64,000 nucleotides of DNA, taken from contig OZ251536.1 in the NCBI GenBank assembly GCA_965243245.1, positions 310,001 to 374,000 of the forward strand, in the 5' to 3' direction. Below the pieces are notes generated by a model. The model searched no databases, was not told the origin of the DNA, and was given only the letters and a program-made list of their open reading frames with translations. Positions 59,981 to 64,000 of the stretch are shown here, piece after piece; the first letter of the stretch is position 1, and each line of letters begins with the position of its first letter. This DNA comes from JAYQKL01 sp965243245 (GTDB taxonomy: Bacteria > Pseudomonadota > Alphaproteobacteria > RS24). Both the position numbers and the translations under genes were made by a program.

Positions 59981-62875
59981 TTAATCGATTTTCGCCGCAA
60001 TGCGGGTTTTAGGCTTTAATATTTGCGCTAGATACTGTCCCGTATAGCTTCGCTTTTTTGTTGCGACTTGTTCAGGCGTGCCCGTGGCAATAATTTTACC
60101 CCCCCCATCACCGCCACGAGGACCCAGATCAATAATCCAATCGGCGGTTTTAATGACTTCAAGATTATGCTCAATGACAACCACTGTATTGCCCGTATCA
60201 ACCAGCTCGTGGAGCACTTCAAGTAGCTTTGCCACATCATGAAAATGCAATCCCGTGGTGGGTTCATCTAAAATATAAAATGTCCGCCCTGTGGCACGCT
60301 TGGAAAGCTCTTTTGCCAATTTAACGCGTTGTGCTTCTCCCCCTGAAAGCGTCGTCGCTGGTTGCCCAACCTTGATATAACCAAGCCCCACACGCTGTAA
60401 TGTTATCATTTTGTCGAAAATGGCGGGCACAGCTTTGAAACAACTGGCCGCTTCATCAACCGTCATGCTCAAAATATCGAAAATGTTTTTGCCCTTAAAG
60501 CGCACCTCAAGAGTCTCACGATTATAACGCTGTCCATGACAAGCATCACATTCAACATAGACATCAGGCAAAAAGTGCATCTCAATTTTGATGACGCCAT
60601 CCCCCTGACAGCCCTCACAGCGCCCCCCCTTGACGTTAAACGAAAAACGTCCCGGCTTATAGCCACGTATTTTGGCTTCTGGCAAGCCGGCAAACCATTC
60701 TCGAATGGGCGTGAAAGAGCCCGTATAAGTCGCCGGGTTCGAGCGCGGCGTACGCCCAATAGGCGACTGGTCAATATCAATCACTTTGTCAAGCTTCTCA
60801 ATGCCTTGAATCTCTTTATAAGCGGCAGGCAAATCATGCGCATTATTCAGCTTTCGCGCAATCGCTTTATAAATAGTGTCAATAAGTAGCGTTGACTTGC
60901 CCCCCCCCGATACACCCGTAACGCAAGTAAATATGCCCAACGGAATCTCAGCCGTTACATTTTTAAGATTATTACCCGTCGCCCCAATAAGCTTCAATTG
61001 GTGCGCCGTTTTAGGGCGTCTTGTGGTCGGCATCGGCACACTCATCTCGCCAGACAGATATTTACCCGTCAGACTTTTTTTCGTCTGCATAATTTGTTTG
61101 GGCGTACCCTTAGCCGTTATTTCGCCGCCATGCACACCCGCGCCGGGGCCAATATCCAAAACATAATCCGCCGCCAAAATAGCCTCTTCATCATGCTCAA
61201 CAACAATCACCGTATTGCCTAAATTGCGTAACCGAATAAGGGTTTCCAGCAACCGCTCATTATCGCGTTGATGCAACCCAATAGAGGGCTCATCAAGCAC
61301 ATATAAAACGCCCGTTAAACCAGAACCGATTTGTGAAGCCAGCCGAATACGCTGGCTCTCCCCCCCCGATAAAGTGCCAGAGGTGCGCGACAAAGAAAGA
61401 TAATCCAAACCAACATCATTCAAAAAAGATAACCTATCACGAATTTCTTTTAAAACACGGCTGGCAATTTCCTTGTGCTTTTTAGTCAGTTCCTTATCCA
61501 ACCCCTTAAACCAAATCCCCGCCTCTTTAATCGACATATTCGTGATATGTCCAATATGTCGGTCAGCAATTTTAATGCAAAGGGCTTCATCCTTAAGGCG
61601 GTATCCTTCGCATTTTTTGCACGCGCTCTTGGATTGAAATTTTTCAATTTCCTCACGCATCCAAGAGCTATCCGTTTCACGATAACGCCGCTCTAAATTA
61701 CCGACAACGCCTTCAAACGGCTTTTTGGTTTTGAAACTGCGAACACCATCATCATAAGTAAAAGTAACGATATCATCGCCTGTGCCAAACAAAATTAACT
61801 GTTGCGCTGTCGGCGCAAGCTCATTCCAGCTTTGGGTCATCGAAAAACCATATTGCGCGGCAAGGCTTTTTAATGTTTGGGCAAAATAGGGCGAGGATGT
61901 GCCGCTTTTAGCCCATGGTAAAATCGCCCCTGTGCTAAGCGATAGCTTGCCATCGGGAATAATCGCATCTGGATTGATAAAAAATTGCGTGCCTAAACCA
62001 TCACAAGCCGCGCACGCCCCAACAGGATTGTTAAAAGAAAATAAGCGTGGCTCAATTTCATCAATCGTGAAACCCGACACAGGACACGCAAAATTAGCTG
62101 AAAAAGTTATTCTTTCAGGCACATCCCCTTTATCTAATATTTCAACGACCGCAAGACCATCAGTTAAAGATAAAGCGATTTCCAAACTATCTGCCACACG
62201 ATTGCCAAGCTCAAGGTTAATCACCAAACGATCAACGACAACATCAATGTCATGCTTGATCTTTTTATCCAGCGCGGGGACTTCAGAAATTTCATAATAG
62301 GTGCCGTCAATTTTGACTCTTTGAAACCCGCGCTTTTGAAGTTCGGCAAAGTCTTTGCGATACTCGCCCTTGCGCCCGCGCACGAGCGGTGCCAATAAAT
62401 GCAGACGCGTACCCTTTTTAAGAGCCATAATACGGTCAACCATTTGAGAAATCGTTTGGCTTTCAATCGGCAATCCCGTTGTCGGCGAGTAGGGGATGCC
62501 AATACGCGCAAATAGCAATCTTAAATAATCATAAATTTCGGTCACTGTACCCACTGTGGAACGCGGGTTTTTGGAAGTTGTTTTTTGCTCAATTGAAATG
62601 GCCGGCGAAAGACCATCGATTTGGTCAACATTAGGCTTTTGCATCATCTCAAGGAATTGACGCGCATAGGCAGAAAGGCTTTCCACGTAACGGCGTTGTC
62701 CTTCTGCGTAAATCGTGTCAAAAGCGAGCGAGGATTTACCAGAACCCGACAAGCCTGTAATCACGATTAAGTGATCACGTGGAAGTTCAACATTTATATT
62801 TTTAAGATTATGCTCTCGTGCGCCAATAATCTTAATTTTTTTGGCTTGCGGCAAAATTGTTCGTTTTGTGCTCAT
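59981..62875 (-). CDS. uvrA: Excinuclease ABC subunit A
   Basis: A 964-residue UvrA: Walker A GLSGSGKSSLAF near residue 35 and GVSGGGKSTLL near 645, signatures LSGGESQRIRLASQI and LSGGEAQRVKLAKEL, and the C-terminal zinc finger (CEGCQGDG with CDACHG) are intact. The first zinc module reads CPVSG then CAACDG, lacking one cysteine. UvrA locates bulky DNA damage for nucleotide excision repair. The frame extends to 62908, but the ATG at 62875, after AAGGGATAAG, gives the normal N-terminus (STKRTILPQ). Confidence 0.95.
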   Translation of the reverse strand: MSTKRTILPQAKKIKIIGAREHNLKNINVELPRDHLIVITGLSGSGKSSLAFDTIYAEGQRRYVESLSAYARQFLEMMQKPNVDQIDGLSPAISIEQKTTSKNPRSTVGTVTEIYDYLRLLFARIGIPYSPTTGLPIESQTISQMVDRIMALKKGTRLHLLAPLVRGRKGEYRKDFAELQKRGFQRVKIDGTYYEISEVPALDKKIKHDIDVVVDRLVINLELGNRVADSLEIALSLTDGLAVVEILDKGDVPERITFSANFACPVSGFTIDEIEPRLFSFNNPVGACAACDGLGTQFFINPDAIIPDGKLSLSTGAILPWAKSGTSSPYFAQTLKSLAAQYGFSMTQSWNELAPTAQQLILFGTGDDIVTFTYDDGVRSFKTKKPFEGVVGNLERRYRETDSSWMREEIEKFQSKSACKKCEGYRLKDEALCIKIADRHIGHITNMSIKEAGIWFKGLDKELTKKHKEIASRVLKEIRDRLSFLNDVGLDYLSLSRTSGTLSGGESQRIRLASQIGSGLTGVLYVLDEPSIGLHQRDNERLLETLIRLRNLGNTVIVVEHDEEAILAADYVLDIGPGAGVHGGEITAKGTPKQIMQTKKSLTGKYLSGEMSVPMPTTRRPKTAHQLKLIGATGNNLKNVTAEIPLGIFTCVTGVSGGGKSTLLIDTIYKAIARKLNNAHDLPAAYKEIQGIEKLDKVIDIDQSPIGRTPRSNPATYTGSFTPIREWFAGLPEAKIRGYKPGRFSFNVKGGRCEGCQGDGVIKIEMHFLPDVYVECDACHGQRYNRETLEVRFKGKNIFDILSMTVDEAASCFKAVPAIFDKMITLQRVGLGYIKVGQPATTLSGGEAQRVKLAKELSKRATGRTFYILDEPTTGLHFHDVAKLLEVLHELVDTGNTVVVIEHNLEVIKTADWIIDLGPRGGDGGGKIIATGTPEQVATKKRSYTGQYLAQILKPKTRIAAKID

Positions 62876-63096
62876 CTTATCCCTTATCCTGACTCGTTGG
62901 GATAGCACGTCAGGTCAATTTAGCAAAGTGGAACAATTTATTGCTTAATTTAACTTGAAACGCTGAAAAAGATATGGGACATATAGAGAACATTTAGGTT
63001 GTCTACAGGGCTTGAGAATTTAAAGTTAAAGTGCTCAGAAAAACATGACACTCACTAAACCCTTTGGTAGACTGCAAGAAAATAAGGAGAAAAAAC
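62876..63096. promoter_or_regulatory. Divergent region uvrA / ssb
   Basis: 221 nt between two genes often under SOS control. I found no perfect alphaproteobacterial SOS box (GTTC-N7-GTTC or its complement); GAAC occurs at about 62931 and 62988 without a proper partner. A possible plus-strand promoter is TTGAAA (about 62954) with GACATA 17 nt on. Confidence 0.4.
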
Positions 63097-63579
63097 ATGG
63101 CAGGCTCAATTAATAAAGTTACTCTGGTTGGTAATCTTGGGGCGGACCCGGACATCAGGAGTACAAAAGATGGCCGTCCGATTTGCAATCTGAGTATTGC
63201 AACAAGTGAAAGCTGGAAAGATAAAACCACTGGCGAGCGGCGCGAAAAAACCGAATGGCATCGTGTCGTCATCTTTAACGAAGGCTTAGCCAAAATTGCC
63301 GAACAATATTTACGCAAAGGTTCTAAGGTTTATCTTGAAGGGCAACTGCAAACAAGAAAATGGCAAGACCAACAAGGCGTTGACAAATATACAACCGAGG
63401 TGGTTTTGCAAGGTTATAATAGCAATCTAACCATGCTAGACAGTCGCAATAGTGGCGGTGAGGGCAATGCTTCATCATCATCATCCTCGAAAACGCCATC
63501 TGCCGCGCCGGGCGATGATAGCACGCCTCGCACGGACGCCCCCATGGGCGCAGACCTGAATGATGATATCCCTTTTTAG
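63097..63579 (+). CDS. ssb: Single-stranded DNA-binding protein
   Basis: A 160-residue SSB. The OB fold covers residues 1-110 (INKVTLVGNLGADPDIRS, TEWHRVVIFNEGLAKIAEQY, VYLEGQLQTRKWQDQQG). A Ser/Pro-rich linker with a TCA-repeat-encoded serine run leads to the acidic tip DDIPF, which binds repair and replication partners. AATAAGGAGAAAAAAC fixes the ATG at 63097. Divergent from uvrA as in many bacteria. Confidence 0.95.
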   Translation: MAGSINKVTLVGNLGADPDIRSTKDGRPICNLSIATSESWKDKTTGERREKTEWHRVVIFNEGLAKIAEQYLRKGSKVYLEGQLQTRKWQDQQGVDKYTTEVVLQGYNSNLTMLDSRNSGGEGNASSSSSSKTPSAAPGDDSTPRTDAPMGADLNDDIPF

Positions 63580-63681
63580 CCTATATTATGCGTGAAACCG
63601 AATAAAGAGCTTAAATTTCTTTAGCTAATAATTTGATTTTATTAATATATTTTGGGCTTATCTAAATTGAAATTTTTGTTT

Positions 63682-63701
63682 CCATGAGTTGCGACTCATG
63701 G
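63682..63701. promoter_or_regulatory. Palindrome CCATGAGT-N4-ACTCATGG upstream of gyrA
   Basis: A perfect 8-bp inverted repeat around TGCG, 59 nt before the hairpin midpoint near the gyrA start. No T-run follows, so a protein-binding site or leader hairpin is more likely than a terminator. Confidence 0.5.
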
Positions 63702-63736
63702 CGGTAAAATGCTATATATCTGAGGGCGTATTTAAC

Positions 63737-63758
63737 ATGTTTCAATCCTTTGAAACAT
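63737..63758 (+). promoter_or_regulatory. Hairpin touching the gyrA start codon
   Basis: ATGTTTCAA and TTGAAACAT form a perfect 9-bp stem with a TCCT loop, ending 1 nt before the ATG at 63760. If that ATG is used, the hairpin buries the ribosome-binding region; if the TTG at 63775 is used, the AAAGG at 63763-63767 lies free just downstream. Confidence 0.6.
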
Positions 63759-63759
63759 A

Positions 63760-64000
63760 ATGAAAGGCATCACCTTGGCCGATGATTTAGATAAAGAAAT
63801 TGATGGCGAAACGACTTCGAAATCAAAAAAAGAGCCAAGCCCTAGAGCTGATAATAATGGCGGGGATGGCGGGGATGGCGGGGATGGCACGCCGCCACCC
63901 ATAGCTTCTTCACCTACGTTACCCCCTGAATTTGATATTTCTCCGATCGACATTGAAGATGAGATGCGTGCCAGCTATCTCGATTATGCGATGAGTGTAA
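63760..64000 (+). CDS. gyrA: DNA gyrase subunit A (partial, 5' end)
   Basis: The frame from the ATG at 63760 runs off the right edge. After a low-complexity N-terminal extension of about 60 residues it reads ISPIDIEDEMRASYLDYAMS, the conserved beginning of GyrA. The extension is charged, then carries three GGD repeats and a proline-rich stretch. Alternative start: TTG at 63775 with AAAGG 7 nt upstream, giving an MADDLDKE N-terminus; this has the better ribosome site. GyrA is the cutting and rejoining subunit of gyrase. Confidence 0.9.
   Translation, partial: MKGITLADDLDKEIDGETTSKSKKEPSPRADNNGGDGGDGGDGTPPPIASSPTLPPEFDISPIDIEDEMRASYLDYAMSV
63859..63885 (+). repeat. 9-bp in-frame tandem repeat in gyrA, three copies
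   Basis: Three units of GGCGGGGAT encode GGD three times in the N-terminal extension of GyrA, upstream of the conserved core. Confidence 0.9.

Noticed and set aside
59836..59984. Hydrophobic 49-codon frame after the specificity subunit
   Set aside because: Phe/Pro/Arg-rich product from pyrimidine tracts, no ribosome site, no recognisable family.
62876..63096. SOS box between uvrA and ssb
   Set aside because: No GTTC-N7-GTTC (or complement) pair was found, only isolated GAAC sequences.
63732..63953. 73-codon minus-strand frame at the right edge
   Set aside because: The complementary strand encodes the conserved GyrA N-terminus; the SPPSPPSPP run is the reverse reading of the GGD repeat.

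Overview
The window reads as the chromosome of an alphaproteobacterium, probably marine and free-living. The right-hand half carries the alphaproteobacterial housekeeping order dgt-argS-SPOR-nagZ-scpA-scpB-tatABC-serS-pcm-LysM/M23-yajC-secD-secF, then trmFO, uvrA, ssb and gyrA. Base composition is moderate and A+T-leaning. No rRNA, tRNA, CRISPR array, transposase or prophage was found. Placement near the SAR116-type lineages is a guess from gene content.

Left half (1-39 kb): catabolism of steroid-like compounds. A minus-strand operon (1-5810) runs hsaA-hsaD-hsaC-ipdA-ipdB-enoyl-CoA hydratase-ipdC. It matches, gene for gene, the actinobacterial genes that cleave ring A (HsaA/C/D) and degrade the C/D-ring propanoate (IpdA/B/C, EchA20). 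A FadD3-type CoA ligase (5974-7500), an IpdF-type dehydrogenase (7612-8385), an old-yellow-enzyme, a SnoaL-like protein, a flavin reductase carrying a MarR-like domain (HsaB role) and a TetR regulator complete this set. A TonB receptor (16453-18870) followed by two acyl-CoA ligases, an aldehyde dehydrogenase and a crotonase looks like uptake plus CoA activation and side-chain shortening. From 24.6 to 34.8 kb come several SDR dehydrogenases, a lipoprotein amidohydrolase with an MFS transporter, a KstD-like flavoprotein, an iron alcohol dehydrogenase, a thioesterase and a sulfotransferase. A five-gene operon of unassigned pathway (34961-38986: SDR, DUF1214, SnoaL-like, SRPBCC, nitronate monooxygenase) closes the catabolic part.

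Inside the catabolic region, 12056-15995 holds a tryptophan-tryptophylquinone (TTQ) amine dehydrogenase cluster (heavy chain, MauE, MauD, light chain with both TTQ tryptophans) followed by two monoheme cytochromes c. No MauG is visible. The light chain has a twin-arginine signal, and tatABC lies in the same window.

Right half (39-64 kb): nucleotide, tRNA-charging, chromosome-segregation and protein-export genes. Three items interrupt the usual order: an orphan ABC ATPase between scpB and tatA, a 33-residue membrane peptide plus a free-standing PuuD-like membrane domain after secF, and an A+T-rich two-gene BcgI-like restriction-modification system between trmFO and uvrA. gyrA is cut by the right edge.

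A recurring oddity is short perfect or near-perfect tandem repeats. They are multiples of 3 nt inside genes (mauA, dgt, tatC, the squalene-synthase-like gene, gyrA, the MFS gene) and 10-17 nt in leaders (hsaA, the TonB receptor, 34.9 kb).
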